From Sphingomonas oleivorans (GTDB lineage Bacteria > Pseudomonadota > Alphaproteobacteria > Sphingomonadales > Sphingomonadaceae), in contig NZ_NWBU01000004.1 in assembly GCF_003050615.1 (NCBI RefSeq), positions 992,001 through 1,056,000 of the forward strand: a stretch of 64,000 nt of DNA, given 5' to 3'. Each line of letters opens with the position of its first letter. Within the stretch, counting starts at the first letter, position 1. The position numbers and the translations under genes were made by a program. The notes beneath the pieces are model-generated. The model did no database searches. It was not told the origin of the DNA and worked only from the letters and a program-made list of their open reading frames with translations. Below, piece by piece: positions 11,726-21,731 of the stretch.

Positions 11726-12226
11726 ATGTCGGTAGACCGCCTCGTTGCGCCGCTTTTTGTTGGGTTCGCGCTGATCGTTTCTGCGCCGGCCGCCGCGCGT
11801 GAGGCGTTGGGGATATTCGGCACTTGGGGTGCATTTCGCGATGCGCGGCCGCCGCGCTGCTTCGCGATTGCGGAACCTGCCGGGGCCCCCCGCGGCGAAT
11901 GGCGCCCCTTCCTCTCGGTCGCGCGCTGGCCAGCGCGCGGGGTTGCCGGCCAGATCCATGTGCGGCTTAGCCGCGCGCGGGCGGCGGGTGCACCTGTCTA
12001 TGTTACCATCGGTTCGTTCAAGGCGCGGCTGGTGGCGGGCGGGGTGGATGGCTGGGCGGCCGATGCGCGCGCCGATGCCGCGATTGTCGCGGCGATGCGC
12101 GGCGGCGATCGCCTCGTCGTCACCAGCAATGGCGTCGACGGCCGCCGCTTTACCGATGTCTATCCGCTCCGCGGCGCCGCCACCGCGATCGACGCCGCCA
12201 CCCTCGCCTGCGCCAAGCGCGGCTAA
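11726..12226 (+). CDS. Exported protein, IalB-like (invasion associated locus B family candidate)
   Basis: This 166-residue protein has an N-terminal signal peptide ([20 protein letters not shown], cleavage near AAAR). The mature part starts with [18 protein letters not shown], which resembles the first conserved block of IalB-like periplasmic proteins (Trp plus first Cys). A second Cys lies near the C-terminus (TLACAKRG), allowing a disulphide. The start is ATG 11726, where the signal peptide begins. The family's role is poorly known and the assignment is tentative. rlmN begins 37 bases downstream. Confidence 0.6.
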   Translation: MSVDRLVAPLFVGFALIVSAPAAAREALGIFGTWGAFRDARPPRCFAIAEPAGAPRGEWRPFLSVARWPARGVAGQIHVRLSRARAAGAPVYVTIGSFKARLVAGGVDGWAADARADAAIVAAMRGGDRLVVTSNGVDGRRFTDVYPLRGAATAIDAATLACAKRG

Positions 12227-12263
12227 CTGGAAAAAAATGCCGCATCGCGCTACATGGCAGCGC

Positions 12264-13469
12264 ATGAACGCCCATAGCCCCGCCATGCCGATCCCCGGCC
12301 ATATCGATCCCGTGCCGGTGAAGCGCGCCGTGCCGCCGCGTGCCGACGGCCGCGTCGATCTGCTCGGCCTGACTCGCGAGGAGCTGCGCGATACGCTCGT
12401 CGCAGCGGGGCTCGAGCCGAAACAGGCGAAGCTGCGCGCCAAGCAGCTCTGGCACTGGATCTATAATCGCGGCGCCACCGATTTCACCGCGATGACGGAT
12501 ATCGCCAAGGCGATGCATCCCTGGCTCGCCGAACGCTTCGTCGTCGGCCGGCCCGAGGTGGTCGAGGCGCAGGTCTCGTCGGATGGCACGCGCAAATGGC
12601 TGCTCCGTTCGGACGATGGCCAGGATTATGAGATGGTCTTCATCCCCGATGCGGATCGGGGCACGCTGTGCGTCTCCAGCCAGGTCGGCTGCACGCTCAA
12701 CTGCCGCTTCTGCCATACCGGTACGATGCGCCTCGTGCGCAATCTCACCGCGGGCGAAATTGTCGGCCAGGTGATGCTCGCGCGGGACTCGCTCGGCGAA
12801 TGGCCGTCCCAGCCCGAAGGCCGCATGCTCACCAATATCGTGATGATGGGCATGGGCGAGCCGCTCTATAATTTCGACAATGTCCGCGATGCGTTGAAGC
12901 TCGTCATGGACGGTGACGGCCTCGCGCTTTCCAAGCGCCGCATCACCCTTTCCACCTCGGGCGTGATCCCGATGATGGAGCGTGCGGGCGAGGAGATCGG
13001 GGTCAATCTCGCCGTCTCGCTCCATGCCGTGACGAAGGAGGTGCGCGACGAGATCGTGCCTCTTAACCGCAAATATGGCATCGAGGATCTGCTCGCCGCC
13101 TGCGCGGCCTATCCCGGCGCCAACAATGCCCGGCGCATCACCTTCGAATATGTGATGCTGAAGGACAGGAATGACAGCGACGAGGATGCGCGCGAACTCG
13201 TTCGCCTGCTGCGCAAGTACAAGCTGCCCGCGAAGGTGAATCTGATCCCCTTCAATCCCTGGCCGGGCGCACCCTATGAATGTTCCGATCCGGATCGGAT
13301 CGCGCGCTTTTCCGATATCGTGTTCAGGGCGGGCATTTCCGCACCTGTGCGCACGCCGCGTGGGCGGGATATCATGGCCGCCTGCGGCCAGCTCAAATCC
13401 GCCGCCGAGAAGAAGAGCCGCGCCGAGCTCGATCGCATCGCCGAGGAGAAGCAGGCCGCCCTCGGATAG
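12264..13469 (+). CDS. rlmN: Dual-specificity 23S rRNA/tRNA adenine-C2 methyltransferase RlmN
   Basis: This 401-residue radical-SAM enzyme methylates C2 of A2503 in 23S rRNA and A37 in some tRNAs. The cluster motif CTLNCRFC follows VSSQVG, and the region GEIVGQVM and the sequence [14 protein letters not shown] are family landmarks. The catalytic Cys near the C-terminus is in DIMAACGQL. The start was set at ATG 12264 ([16 protein letters not shown]); ATG 12237 is in frame nine codons upstream and cannot be excluded. Confidence 0.95.
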   Translation: MNAHSPAMPIPGHIDPVPVKRAVPPRADGRVDLLGLTREELRDTLVAAGLEPKQAKLRAKQLWHWIYNRGATDFTAMTDIAKAMHPWLAERFVVGRPEVVEAQVSSDGTRKWLLRSDDGQDYEMVFIPDADRGTLCVSSQVGCTLNCRFCHTGTMRLVRNLTAGEIVGQVMLARDSLGEWPSQPEGRMLTNIVMMGMGEPLYNFDNVRDALKLVMDGDGLALSKRRITLSTSGVIPMMERAGEEIGVNLAVSLHAVTKEVRDEIVPLNRKYGIEDLLAACAAYPGANNARRITFEYVMLKDRNDSDEDARELVRLLRKYKLPAKVNLIPFNPWPGAPYECSDPDRIARFSDIVFRAGISAPVRTPRGRDIMAACGQLKSAAEKKSRAELDRIAEEKQAALG

Positions 13470-13522
13470 GGAGCGGGCGGATAAGGGCGGTTCATCGGGT
13501 ACAGGCGTAAGGGGGCTGGGGC

Positions 13523-14755
13523 ATGTGGTTGCTGGACAGGATGTTGCGTCGCATCGTGCGCAAGGGCGAGCTGACGGTCATCGAAGCCAGCGGGAAATCG
13601 CATCGCTACGGTGCGCCTGATCCGGATCGTGCGCCGGTCGTGATCCGCTTCGCCGATGCCGCCGCGCCCAATTATATCGCCCGCAATCCCCGCCTCGGCA
13701 TAGGCGAGGTGTGGATGGATGGCCGGGTGGCGATCGAGCAGGGCGACATTCTCGCGCTGATCAGCCTGATCCGTTCCAACGCCCCCTGGGAACGAGGCGG
13801 TGACGGCCTGCGCGGCAGCACGCTCAAATCCACGCTCGGCAAGCTTTCCGGCAAGATCGACCGGCTCAACTGGGAACGCCGCTCGAAGCGCAACGTCGCG
13901 CATCATTATGATCTGAGCGACCGGCTCTACGATCTCTTCCTCGATGCCGATCGCCAATATAGCTGCGCCTATTTCACCGATCCGGCCAATGGCCTGGAAC
14001 AGGCGCAGGCCGACAAGAAGGCGCATATCGCCGCCAAGCTCGCATTGAAGCCGGGGCAGCGCGTGCTCGATATCGGCTGCGGCTGGGGCGGCATGGCGCT
14101 TTATCTGAACCGGGTTGCGGACGTCGACGTGCTCGGCATCACGCTCAGCGAGGAACAGCTCAAGGTCGCCCGCCGCCGCGCGGAGGAAGCCGGCGTCGCC
14201 GACAGGGTGAAATTCGAGCTGATCGACTATCGCCAGCTCCAGGGCAGGTTCGACCGCATCGTCTCGGTCGGCATGTTCGAACATGTCGGCCCGCCCCATT
14301 ATCGCCGCTTCTTCGCCAAATGCCGCTCGCTGCTCGCCGAGGATGGGGTGATGCTGCTCCACACCATCGGTCGCATGGGCAAGCCGGGCGTGACCGATGC
14401 CTTCACCGCCAAATATATCTTTCCCGGCGGCTATAATCCCGCGCTGTCGGAAATCGTCGCCGCGAGCGAGCCGTCCAAGCTGATCGCCGCCGATATCGAG
14501 ACGCTCAGGCTCCATTATGCCTATACGCTGCAGCATTGGTATGATCGCACCGTCGCCGCGCGCGAGGCGATCGAGGCGCTGTACGATGCGCGCTTCTATC
14601 GGCTGTGGATCTTCTATCTGGCGGGCGCGCTCAGCGCCTTCGCGCATGGCGGCCTGTGCAATTACCAGATCCAATATATCCGCCGCCGCGATACCCTGCC
14701 GATCACGCGCGACTATATGAGCGAGGCGGAGGCAGCATTCCGGGCGCGGGGATGA
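13523..14755 (+). CDS. cfa: Cyclopropane-fatty-acyl-phospholipid synthase
   Basis: This 410-residue SAM-dependent enzyme converts cis-unsaturated acyl chains of membrane phospholipids into cyclopropane chains. The SAM-binding motif VLDIGCGWGGMALYL is near residue 180. The bicarbonate/active-site region includes SVGMFEHVG, and the N-terminal substrate domain has RNPRLGIGEVWMDG. The stop overlaps the start of the PlsC-type acyltransferase (ATGA), indicating a common transcript and coupled translation in membrane-lipid modification. Confidence 0.93.
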   Translation: MWLLDRMLRRIVRKGELTVIEASGKSHRYGAPDPDRAPVVIRFADAAAPNYIARNPRLGIGEVWMDGRVAIEQGDILALISLIRSNAPWERGGDGLRGSTLKSTLGKLSGKIDRLNWERRSKRNVAHHYDLSDRLYDLFLDADRQYSCAYFTDPANGLEQAQADKKAHIAAKLALKPGQRVLDIGCGWGGMALYLNRVADVDVLGITLSEEQLKVARRRAEEAGVADRVKFELIDYRQLQGRFDRIVSVGMFEHVGPPHYRRFFAKCRSLLAEDGVMLLHTIGRMGKPGVTDAFTAKYIFPGGYNPALSEIVAASEPSKLIAADIETLRLHYAYTLQHWYDRTVAAREAIEALYDARFYRLWIFYLAGALSAFAHGGLCNYQIQYIRRRDTLPITRDYMSEAEAAFRARG

Positions 14756-15513
14756 AGCCCGGCCCGCTGCGTTCCGGGCTCGCGCTGCTGGCGGCGTTGA
14801 CGATGGTGCCGGGTTGGTTCACCGAGGCGCCGGGCTCGCCGCGTGCCCGGGTACGCGAACGGCGCTTCCTCGAACGGGCCGCCCGCGCCTTCCTCCGCGC
14901 GGTGGACATGCGCGGGGCCCCGCCGGCGGGGCCTGGCACGCTCTATGTCGCCAATCATATGAGCTGGCTCGACATCCCTGTTCTGGCGAGCCGGCTCGAC
15001 GCGCGCTTCGTCGCCAAGGCGGAGGTCGGCGGCTGGCCGCTGATCGGCCTGCTCGCGCGCCGCGCCGGCACGCTGTTCGTGAAGCGCGAGCGGCGGCAGG
15101 AGGCAGGGGCCCAGGCGGATGCGATCGCCGAACGGCTGCGACGCGGTGACAGCCTGATCCTTTTCCCGGAAGGCACCACCTCGGACGGCACGGCCGTGCT
15201 CCCCTTCCGCACCAGCCTGTTCGCTGCCGCGGCGGCTGCCATCTGCGTCCAGCCGCTTGCCATCTGCTATCGCCGGCCGGACGGAACGGCGCTGGACGGC
15301 GCGGATCTTGCCGCCTTCGCCTGGGTGGATGATGAGCCGCTGCCGCCCAATGCCGCCCGCGCGGCGCGCGCGGGGCTTCGCGCCGAAATCCTGCTCCAGC
15401 CGCCGATCCCGGTCGATCCGGCGGAATCGCGCAAGAGCCTCGCCGATCGCTGCCGCGCGGCGGTGGTCGATGCCTATGCGGCGATGCGCGCCGCGCCGAA
15501 TCGGTCCGAATAG
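14752..15513 (+). CDS. PlsC-type 1-acylglycerol-3-phosphate / lyso-lipid O-acyltransferase
   Basis: This 253-residue membrane-associated acyltransferase carries the catalytic NHMSWLD (HX4D, near residue 67) and the substrate-binding FPEGTTSDG (near residue 138). A hydrophobic N-terminus anchors it. It begins inside the cfa stop (ATGA overlap). Its 3' end overlaps by 40 bases the tail of the convergent OlsB-type gene. The pairing with an N-acyltransferase suggests it may be OlsA, which adds the second acyl chain of ornithine lipids. PlsC proper is the alternative. Confidence 0.85.
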   Translation: MKPGPLRSGLALLAALTMVPGWFTEAPGSPRARVRERRFLERAARAFLRAVDMRGAPPAGPGTLYVANHMSWLDIPVLASRLDARFVAKAEVGGWPLIGLLARRAGTLFVKRERRQEAGAQADAIAERLRRGDSLILFPEGTTSDGTAVLPFRTSLFAAAAAAICVQPLAICYRRPDGTALDGADLAAFAWVDDEPLPPNAARAARAGLRAEILLQPPIPVDPAESRKSLADRCRAAVVDAYAAMRAAPNRSE

Positions 15514-16289
15514 CGCGCGGTGATCGCCGCCACCGGCATCAGCACGAAGATGTCGATCGTATTGAAGTCGCGATCCAGCCAGGCGCCGTCGCCGACACAG
15601 GCGCCGACGCGCAGATAGGCCTTGATCAGCGGGGGCAGCGCCCGCATCGCGAGCCGCTGGTCATAGCTGCCGAGCGCCAGCCGCTCCATCTCGATCCGTC
15701 CCGCCTCGCGTGCCCGCGTCCGAAGGTCGGCGGGTGCCAGATGCTGGTGGTAAAGATAGGTGAGCGCGGCCTCATGTTCCTGCGGATCGGTGCCGAAGAA
15801 GGAGGCGCAGCCGAACATCTGGCCGATGCGATGCTCCGCCAGATAGGAGGCGATGCCCCGCCACAGCAGCTGGATCGTCCCCGAATCGCGATAGCCGGGT
15901 GCTACGCATGACCGGCCCAGCTCCAGCAGCGACTGGCCCTGCATCGCGGCATGGCCGATCAGCGGCGCCAGATCAAACTCTCCGGCGCTGTAGAATCCGC
16001 CATGGCCTTCCGCCACCGACTGCCGCAGCAGGCGGTAGGTGCCGACGACCTTCGGCGCGCCGTCGCTCATATCCTCCACCAGAAGATGGTCGGCGAGATC
16101 GTCATAGCGGTCGCGATCCAGCCCCGCCGCTATCGAACTGGCGCTCAGCGCCGCGCCCATCTCATGATGGAAGACGGCGAAGCGTAGCGCCTGCGCGGCG
16201 CGAACATCCTCCTCGCCCTCGGCGAGGCGGACGCGCAATGCCGTCCCTTCGGATCGGCTGTCCTGCTCTGGTCCCATAGGCGCTGCCAT
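15474..16289 (-). CDS. olsB: OlsB-like GNAT N-acyltransferase (ornithine lipid first step)
   Basis: This 271-residue protein belongs to the OlsB/hemolysin-like acyltransferase family, which transfers a 3-hydroxyacyl chain from acyl-ACP to the alpha-amino group of ornithine. Landmarks are RAAQALRFAVFHHEMG, the ADHLLVEDM strand, VVGTYRLLRQ, and LELGRSCVAPGYRDSGTIQLLW, the GNAT acyl-donor region. The start was set at ATG 16289; a further ATG lies at 16277. A longer in-frame extension reaches back through the hairpin at 16352 and is not credible. It is convergent with the PlsC-type gene. Confidence 0.78.
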   Translation of the reverse strand: MAAPMGPEQDSRSEGTALRVRLAEGEEDVRAAQALRFAVFHHEMGAALSASSIAAGLDRDRYDDLADHLLVEDMSDGAPKVVGTYRLLRQSVAEGHGGFYSAGEFDLAPLIGHAAMQGQSLLELGRSCVAPGYRDSGTIQLLWRGIASYLAEHRIGQMFGCASFFGTDPQEHEAALTYLYHQHLAPADLRTRAREAGRIEMERLALGSYDQRLAMRALPPLIKAYLRVGACVGDGAWLDRDFNTIDIFVLMPVAAITARYSDRFGAARIAA

Positions 16290-16351
16290 AGGGCCGGCCC
16301 GAGACAATATTGCGCCGGATCGGCGACATTTATGTTTCGATGTCGTTCCAA

Positions 16352-16383
16352 TTCGGAGACCGGGCCTCGGCCCGGTCTCCGAA
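16352..16383. terminator. Strong hairpin after the EF-hand gene
   Basis: A perfect 15-bp stem (16352-16366 with 16369-16383) has a two-base centre. It lies 8 bases after the EF-hand stop codon (minus strand) and before the olsB-like start. No T-run follows, so it may act as a Rho-assisted terminator or 3'-end stabiliser. Confidence 0.6.
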
Positions 16384-16390
16384 GGGTGGA

Positions 16391-16942
16391 TCAGTTTCCG
16401 CGCTTCGCCTTCCATTCGGCGTGCATCGTCTCGAACGCGGCCCTGCGTTCCTCGGGCGTCACCGTGCCGTCCTTATTGGCGTCGGCCCGATCGAACATGG
16501 CGAGCGGCCGGGCGGAGGCTTCGGCGAGCGTCACCCGGCCGTCCTTGTTCGCATCCATCGCCGCGAAGCGGTCGCCCCGGCCGAATCCGGCAAAGCCATG
16601 TCCGCGATGATGGCCGCGATGGCCCCACTCGCCCGCCTCGCCGCGCTCGGGCCGCGCCATGAATTCGGCCTGCGAAATCTGCCCGTTGCCATCCTTGTCC
16701 AGCCGGGCGAACAGCGCCGCCCGCCGCTCGCCATGCTTCTTTTCGCGATAGGCGTCATGTTCCGCCTTGGTGACGGCGCCGTCGCGATTGGTGTCGATCG
16801 CGGCGAAACGCTCCCGCACCCTCGCCTCGACCGCCGCGCGCGTCTGCGGCGCATTCCGATCGGGCTTCTCCTGCTGCGCCAGTACCGGCACCGCGAGCAG
16901 CGCGGCGAGGCCGGCGCCGATGACGATCTTCTTCATGCTCAT
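16391..16942 (-). CDS. Exported EF-hand calcium-binding protein
   Basis: This 183-residue protein has a signal peptide ([20 protein letters not shown]) followed by four EF-hand loops in two pairs: [36 protein letters not shown] and [12 protein letters not shown]. All have acidic or Asn residues at positions 1, 3 and 5 and Glu at 12, so each should bind calcium. A His/Gly-rich linker ([13 protein letters not shown]) separates the pairs. It should act in the periplasm or outside the cell as a calcium buffer or sensor. The partner is not visible from context. Confidence 0.85.
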   Translation of the reverse strand: MSMKKIVIGAGLAALLAVPVLAQQEKPDRNAPQTRAAVEARVRERFAAIDTNRDGAVTKAEHDAYREKKHGERRAALFARLDKDGNGQISQAEFMARPERGEAGEWGHRGHHRGHGFAGFGRGDRFAAMDANKDGRVTLAEASARPLAMFDRADANKDGTVTPEERRAAFETMHAEWKAKRGN

Positions 16943-17107
16943 CTCCTCGATTCGTGCGTGGGGGACGCACGCTCATTTCCCTGGCCGAGTCCTGTTTCGG
17001 CCATAGTTCGACGATGCAGCTATGTTGCGAGGCTGAAACGCGCGGCTTGTGCGGATCGCCCCCGCATGGCAAGGCGCGCGCGCCTTTTTCTCGGGGAGTT
17101 TGGGACG

Positions 17108-18325
17108 ATGACGGATGTGAAGCGCGTGGTGCTGGCCTATTCGGGGGGCCTCGACACGAGCGTCATCCTCAAATGGCTGAGGGAGACCTATAATTGCGAG
17201 GTCGTCACCTTCACCGCCGATCTCGGCCAGGGCGAGGAGCTCGAGCCCGCCCGCGCCAAGGCGGAGCTGATGGGCGTGAAGCCGGAGCATATCTTCATCG
17301 ACGATCTCCGCGAGGAGTTCGTGAAGGATTATGTCTTCCCGATGATGCGCGCCAATGCGCTCTATGAGGGGCTCTATCTGCTCGGCACCTCGATCGCCCG
17401 GCCGCTGATCGCCAAGCGCCAGATCGAGATCGCCCGTCAGGTCAGCGCCGATGCGGTGAGCCATGGCGCCACCGGCAAGGGCAATGACCAGGTCCGCTTC
17501 GAGCTCGGCTATTATGCGCTCGCGCCCGATATCAAGGTGATCGCCCCCTGGCGCGAATGGGATCTCACCTCGCGCACGCGCCTCATCGAATATGCCGAGA
17601 AGCATCAGATTCCCGTGCCCAAGGACAAGCGCGGCGAATCCCCCTTCTCCACCGACGCGAACCTTCTCCACACCTCGTCCGAGGGCAAGGTGCTCGAGGA
17701 TCCGTGGGAGGAGGTGCCCGACTATGTCTATTCGCGCACCGTCAATCCGGAGGATGCGCCCGATCAGCCCGAAATCATCACCATCGATTTCGAGCGCGGC
17801 GATGCGGTCGCGATCAATGGCGAGGCCCTCTCCCCGGCGACGCTTCTCGCCAAGCTCAACGATCTCGGCCGCGCGCATGGCATCGGCCGGCTCGATCTGG
17901 TCGAGAATCGCTATGTCGGCATGAAATCGCGCGGCATGTATGAGACGCCGGGCGGCACCATCCTCCATCTCGCCCATCGCGGCATCGAGCAGATCACGCT
18001 CGATCGCGGCGCCGCTCATCTCAAGGACGAGCTTGCGCCGCGCTATGCCGAGCTGATCTATAACGGCTTCTGGTTCTCGCCCGAGCGCGAGATGCTGCAG
18101 GCCGCGATCGACCACAGTCAGCGACAAGTGACGGGCACTGTCCGCCTCAAGCTTTACAAGGGCGGCGTCCATGTGATCGGCCGCAAGTCGCCTTACTCGC
18201 TCTATTCGGAGAAGGTCGTCACCTTCGAGGATGATGCCGGCGCCTATGATCAGCGCGACGCGGTGGGCTTTATCAAGCTCAATGCGCTGCGCCTGCGCCT
18301 CCTCGGCCGCCGCGACGGGCGCTGA
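17108..18325 (+). CDS. argG: Argininosuccinate synthase
   Basis: This 405-residue ATP-dependent ligase joins citrulline and aspartate in arginine synthesis. The PP-loop is [17 protein letters not shown] near residue 8. The citrulline/aspartate-binding segments [15 protein letters not shown] and [17 protein letters not shown] are typical. The start ATG 17108 has GGGGAG 12 bases upstream. argB lies about 10 kb away in this window, so the arginine genes are dispersed. Confidence 0.97.
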   Translation: MTDVKRVVLAYSGGLDTSVILKWLRETYNCEVVTFTADLGQGEELEPARAKAELMGVKPEHIFIDDLREEFVKDYVFPMMRANALYEGLYLLGTSIARPLIAKRQIEIARQVSADAVSHGATGKGNDQVRFELGYYALAPDIKVIAPWREWDLTSRTRLIEYAEKHQIPVPKDKRGESPFSTDANLLHTSSEGKVLEDPWEEVPDYVYSRTVNPEDAPDQPEIITIDFERGDAVAINGEALSPATLLAKLNDLGRAHGIGRLDLVENRYVGMKSRGMYETPGGTILHLAHRGIEQITLDRGAAHLKDELAPRYAELIYNGFWFSPEREMLQAAIDHSQRQVTGTVRLKLYKGGVHVIGRKSPYSLYSEKVVTFEDDAGAYDQRDAVGFIKLNALRLRLLGRRDGR

Positions 18326-18335
18326 GGCGAACAAT

Positions 18336-18358
18336 CCCTCTCCCCTCAGGGGAGAGGG
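18336..18358. terminator. Extragenic hairpin between convergent argG and the glycosyltransferase
   Basis: A perfect 10-bp stem (CCCTCTCCCC with GGGGAGAGGG) has a 3-base loop and is followed by A residues. It sits between convergent genes and resembles sphingomonad extragenic palindromes. It probably serves as a bidirectional terminator, although no T-run is present. Confidence 0.55.
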
Positions 18359-18371
18359 AAAACCGCCTGTG

Positions 18372-19934
18372 TCAGCGGCGGGAGGGTGAAGGCAAGTCCG
18401 CCTTGCGCAGCCCGATGATATCGATCGGCCCGCTCCTGAAACTGCCTACCTGCTCGCGCCCGACGCTGAGCTCGTCGAGGAACATGTCTCCCTTATCATA
18501 GGCCCAGGGGCCGAGCCGCAGCAGCCAGATGGTCGGCACGGCCTGCGTGCCCCTTTCCCGCGCGATCGCGCGCAGCCGGTCGCGCGGCAGCGAGACGACC
18601 CCCCGGCTCCCCGTCGGATACCATCCTCCCACCCCGATCGAGGGCACGGGCGTCGGGATCGACCGGCTCGGCATGTCGAGCTTCATGTCGCGCACCGCAT
18701 AGTCGAACGGCAGCGCTCCCTCATTGGGATAGGCATAGACCATGTCGCCCGGCCGGAAGCGCGCCGCCAGCCAGCGCACTGCGCCATACCAATTTTGCGG
18801 TGGCCCGCCCGATCGCGCCCTGATGTCGATCGCGATCATCTGTCCCAGCATCAGCGCGAAGGCGATCGCCGCCAGCCAACGCCGCCAGCCCGACTGCGTC
18901 GCGGCTCCCGTCGCGATCAGCAATGCGGCCGGAATCGCAACGGGCGTCATCGTCCGCATGATGAAGACGGGCGCCAGCAGCGCTGAAATCCCGACAGACA
19001 GCGCCACCGGCAGCAGCCCCGTCAGCAACAGCATGATGAGCGCCCGCCGCCGCTCGCCTGTTCGCGCCAGTACCCTCGTCCCCATCGCCGCGAGCAGCCC
19101 CGCCGCGATTCCCAGCAGCACGCCTGGCCCGGCATAGAGCATCAGCAGCCGCCAGGGCAGCGGCCACCAGCGGAAGGTGAGCCAGGTCGATTTCACCCAG
19201 GTCGGCGCCTGATCGACCAGGATCATGAGCGCCGGCAGCCAGGCGAGCGCCACCAGCACATGCCCGCCGAGGAAGATCATCCATTCGCGCGCGCGCGTCT
19301 CCTTCCGCGCCACTGCCAATAGCGCAGCGAGCCCCAGTGCCGCCGCATAGAGCAGCCCCAGATTGTGGAGCCACATCATCAGCGCGAGCGCGACGAGATA
19401 GAAAGCGAACGGCCCCCGCGCGATCCGCCCGTCCGTGCCGGCATGGCGCAGGACGCGCAGAAGCGCCCAGATGGCAGTCGCATAGACCAGGATCATCAGC
19501 GGGTAGGGGCGCACCTCGCGCCCCATCTGCACGGTGAGCGGCGCGAAGGCGGCGAAGGCGAGCGCGGCCAGCATCATCGCCGCCGTCCGCTGCCGGCCGA
19601 GGCCGATGATCCGCGCCAGCTCGCGCGCGGCGAGCGCGGCCACCGGCATCGTTGCCAGCGCGCTGGCGAAGCCGAATGAACGGAGCGCCACCAGCCCGTC
19701 GCCGAAGATCAGCGTCCACAGCCGGACGAGCGAATAATAAAAGGGCGGATGCGTCTCGTAACGCGGCACCACCTGCCACAGAAAGGCGAAGCCCTTGCCC
19801 GCCGCATAGGCGCTATAGGCCTCGTCCAGCCATAGCGGCGTCACGGTCACCTTCCAGATGCGAAACGCCATGCCGCCTGCGATCAGCAGCAGCGCCGCCA
19901 GCGCCCACCAGCGCTTCAGCCGATCATCCTTCAT
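18372..19934 (-). CDS. GT-C glycosyltransferase, ArnT/PMT (GT39/83)-like
   Basis: This protein of about 520 residues has at least ten hydrophobic segments. The first periplasmic loop holds the conserved acidic motif PLWLDEAYSAYAAGKG, and the family motif ETHPPFYYSLVRLW follows, both typical of GT-C enzymes of the ArnT/protein-mannosyltransferase group. The C-terminal part is a soluble periplasmic domain. Such enzymes use polyprenyl-phosphate sugars, which the GT2/GtrA pair about 3 kb downstream could supply. The acceptor is unknown. ATG 19934 (MKDDRLKRWW) was chosen; ATG 19943 is possible. Confidence 0.8.
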   Translation of the reverse strand: MKDDRLKRWWALAALLLIAGGMAFRIWKVTVTPLWLDEAYSAYAAGKGFAFLWQVVPRYETHPPFYYSLVRLWTLIFGDGLVALRSFGFASALATMPVAALAARELARIIGLGRQRTAAMMLAALAFAAFAPLTVQMGREVRPYPLMILVYATAIWALLRVLRHAGTDGRIARGPFAFYLVALALMMWLHNLGLLYAAALGLAALLAVARKETRAREWMIFLGGHVLVALAWLPALMILVDQAPTWVKSTWLTFRWWPLPWRLLMLYAGPGVLLGIAAGLLAAMGTRVLARTGERRRALIMLLLTGLLPVALSVGISALLAPVFIMRTMTPVAIPAALLIATGAATQSGWRRWLAAIAFALMLGQMIAIDIRARSGGPPQNWYGAVRWLAARFRPGDMVYAYPNEGALPFDYAVRDMKLDMPSRSIPTPVPSIGVGGWYPTGSRGVVSLPRDRLRAIARERGTQAVPTIWLLRLGPWAYDKGDMFLDELSVGREQVGSFRSGPIDIIGLRKADLPSPSRR

Positions 19935-20099
19935 TCCGGTCATCACCCGCGCGGTAGAGGAAGCCCGCGCCCGCGACAATGAACAGATGCCGTCCAACCC
20001 ACTGTCCGAACGGCCGAGCCCCCGCTATCGACGCAGCATCGCGATCGCCTTCATCAATCCGCTTGTCGCGGATGCCCGGCGCGCCATAAGGGGGCTCGG

Positions 20100-21713
20100 A
20101 TGTTCCGACCAAATCTCCCCCCGGTGGAAACGCCGTCCGGCTGGTGGAACAGCCGTATCTTCCTCGCCCTTCTGGTGCTGGCGGCGGCGATTCCGCTCCT
20201 TCGCCCCGATATCGCGCCCGTCACCGATCTGATGGGCCATATGGGCCGCTATCGGGTCGAGATATCCGATCCGGATTCGCAGCTTCGCAACCTCTATTAT
20301 GATTTCCGCTGGGCGCTGATCGCCAATCTCGGCGTCGATCTGCTGATCCTGCCGATGGCCAAGATCTTCGGGCTCGAGCTCGGCGTGAAGCTGATCGTGA
20401 TGGCGATCCCGATGCTCACCGTATCGGGCATGCTGCTGATCGCGCGCGAGGTGCATGGCCGTGTGCCGCCCGTCGCCTTCTTCGCCTTGCCGCTGGCCTA
20501 TAGCTACACCTTCCAGTGGGGCTTCGTGAATTTCCTGCTGTCCATGGCGCTGGCCTTCAATGCCTGGGCGCTGTGGCTGCGGCTCGGCCGCACGGGGCGG
20601 CTCCGGCTCCGGGCGGGGCTATTCGTCGCGATCGGCATCATCCTCTATATCGCCCATGTCTTCGGCTGGGCGGTGCTCTGCCTGCTCGCCTTCGCGTCGG
20701 AAGTGGTGCGTTTCCGCGATCGGGGCCGGGGCTTCATCGCCAGCATCTGGTATGGCGGCTGGGCCTGTCTGCCGCTCGCGCCGCCTTTGTTGCTGATGGC
20801 CCTGTGGCGCAGCGGCGATGCCAAGGGCGGCAACGCTGACTGGTTCTACTGGCGCGCCAAATATGTCTACATGCTCTCGGCGCTGCGCAATCATGTGCGC
20901 TGGTTCGATATCGCTTCGATCAGCCTGCTCTGGGCGCTGATCGCGCTCGGCCTCACCCGGCTCGGCTTGCTGATGAACCGCACGCTCGGCATCGCCGCGC
21001 TGCTGCTTGGTATCGCCTATCTGCTGCTGCCGCGCGTGCTGATCGGATCGGCCTATGCCGATATGCGCCTTGCCCCTTATGTCGTGATGGTGGCGGTGAT
21101 CGGCCTGTCGCTGCGCACGCCGTCCCGGTTGGTGGCGCAGATCGTCGCGGTCCTGGGCATCGCCTTCTTCGCCGCGCGGCTTACCGTCTCGACGATCCAT
21201 TATGCCGAGATCGATCGGCTCCATACTGATCAGCTGCGCGCGATCGATCATATGAAGGAAGGCGCGCGCGTATTCGCGATGGTCGAGCTGCGCTGCCTTG
21301 GCCTGTGGGATTCGTCGCGGATGGAGCATCTCGGCGCGATGGTGATCGTGCGCCGCCGGGGCTTTGTGAACGGCCAGTGGACCGCGGCCGGCGCGCAGCT
21401 CATCACGATCAAATATGCGCCCGCCAAGGGCTATGCCGAGGATCCGACGCAGATATTGCGCCCCGGCCGCTGCCGCCAGCGCGGCGCCAAACGTTATCCC
21501 GAAGGGCTCTACACCCTGCCGCCGGGCGCCTTCGACTATGTCTGGCTGATCGATATGCCGCGCAGCAAATGGCGCGCCTTCCCCGGCCTCACGCCGATCT
21601 GGAACGGCGGCGCGCGCGGGTTGCTCTACAGGGTCGATCCGCCGCGCGAGAAGGCGCCGGCACGGCCCTGGTCCGGGCCGGTCGCGGTCAATGTCGAACG
21701 GGAGACAGGCTGA
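20100..21713 (+). CDS. Large multi-pass membrane protein, possible GT-C glycosyltransferase
   Basis: This 537-residue protein has about ten transmembrane helices followed by a soluble C-terminal domain of about 150 residues. After the first helix comes APVTDLMGHMGRYRVE, placed where GT-C enzymes carry their acidic catalytic loop. No closer family signature is recognised. The start ATG 20100 has GGGGG about 7 bases upstream. It is divergent from the ArnT-like gene and convergent with the methyltransferase. A role in envelope glycan synthesis is inferred from the neighbours only. Confidence 0.6.
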   Translation: MFRPNLPPVETPSGWWNSRIFLALLVLAAAIPLLRPDIAPVTDLMGHMGRYRVEISDPDSQLRNLYYDFRWALIANLGVDLLILPMAKIFGLELGVKLIVMAIPMLTVSGMLLIAREVHGRVPPVAFFALPLAYSYTFQWGFVNFLLSMALAFNAWALWLRLGRTGRLRLRAGLFVAIGIILYIAHVFGWAVLCLLAFASEVVRFRDRGRGFIASIWYGGWACLPLAPPLLLMALWRSGDAKGGNADWFYWRAKYVYMLSALRNHVRWFDIASISLLWALIALGLTRLGLLMNRTLGIAALLLGIAYLLLPRVLIGSAYADMRLAPYVVMVAVIGLSLRTPSRLVAQIVAVLGIAFFAARLTVSTIHYAEIDRLHTDQLRAIDHMKEGARVFAMVELRCLGLWDSSRMEHLGAMVIVRRRGFVNGQWTAAGAQLITIKYAPAKGYAEDPTQILRPGRCRQRGAKRYPEGLYTLPPGAFDYVWLIDMPRSKWRAFPGLTPIWNGGARGLLYRVDPPREKAPARPWSGPVAVNVERETG

Positions 21714-21731
21714 ACGTCGGCCTCCGCCGGT

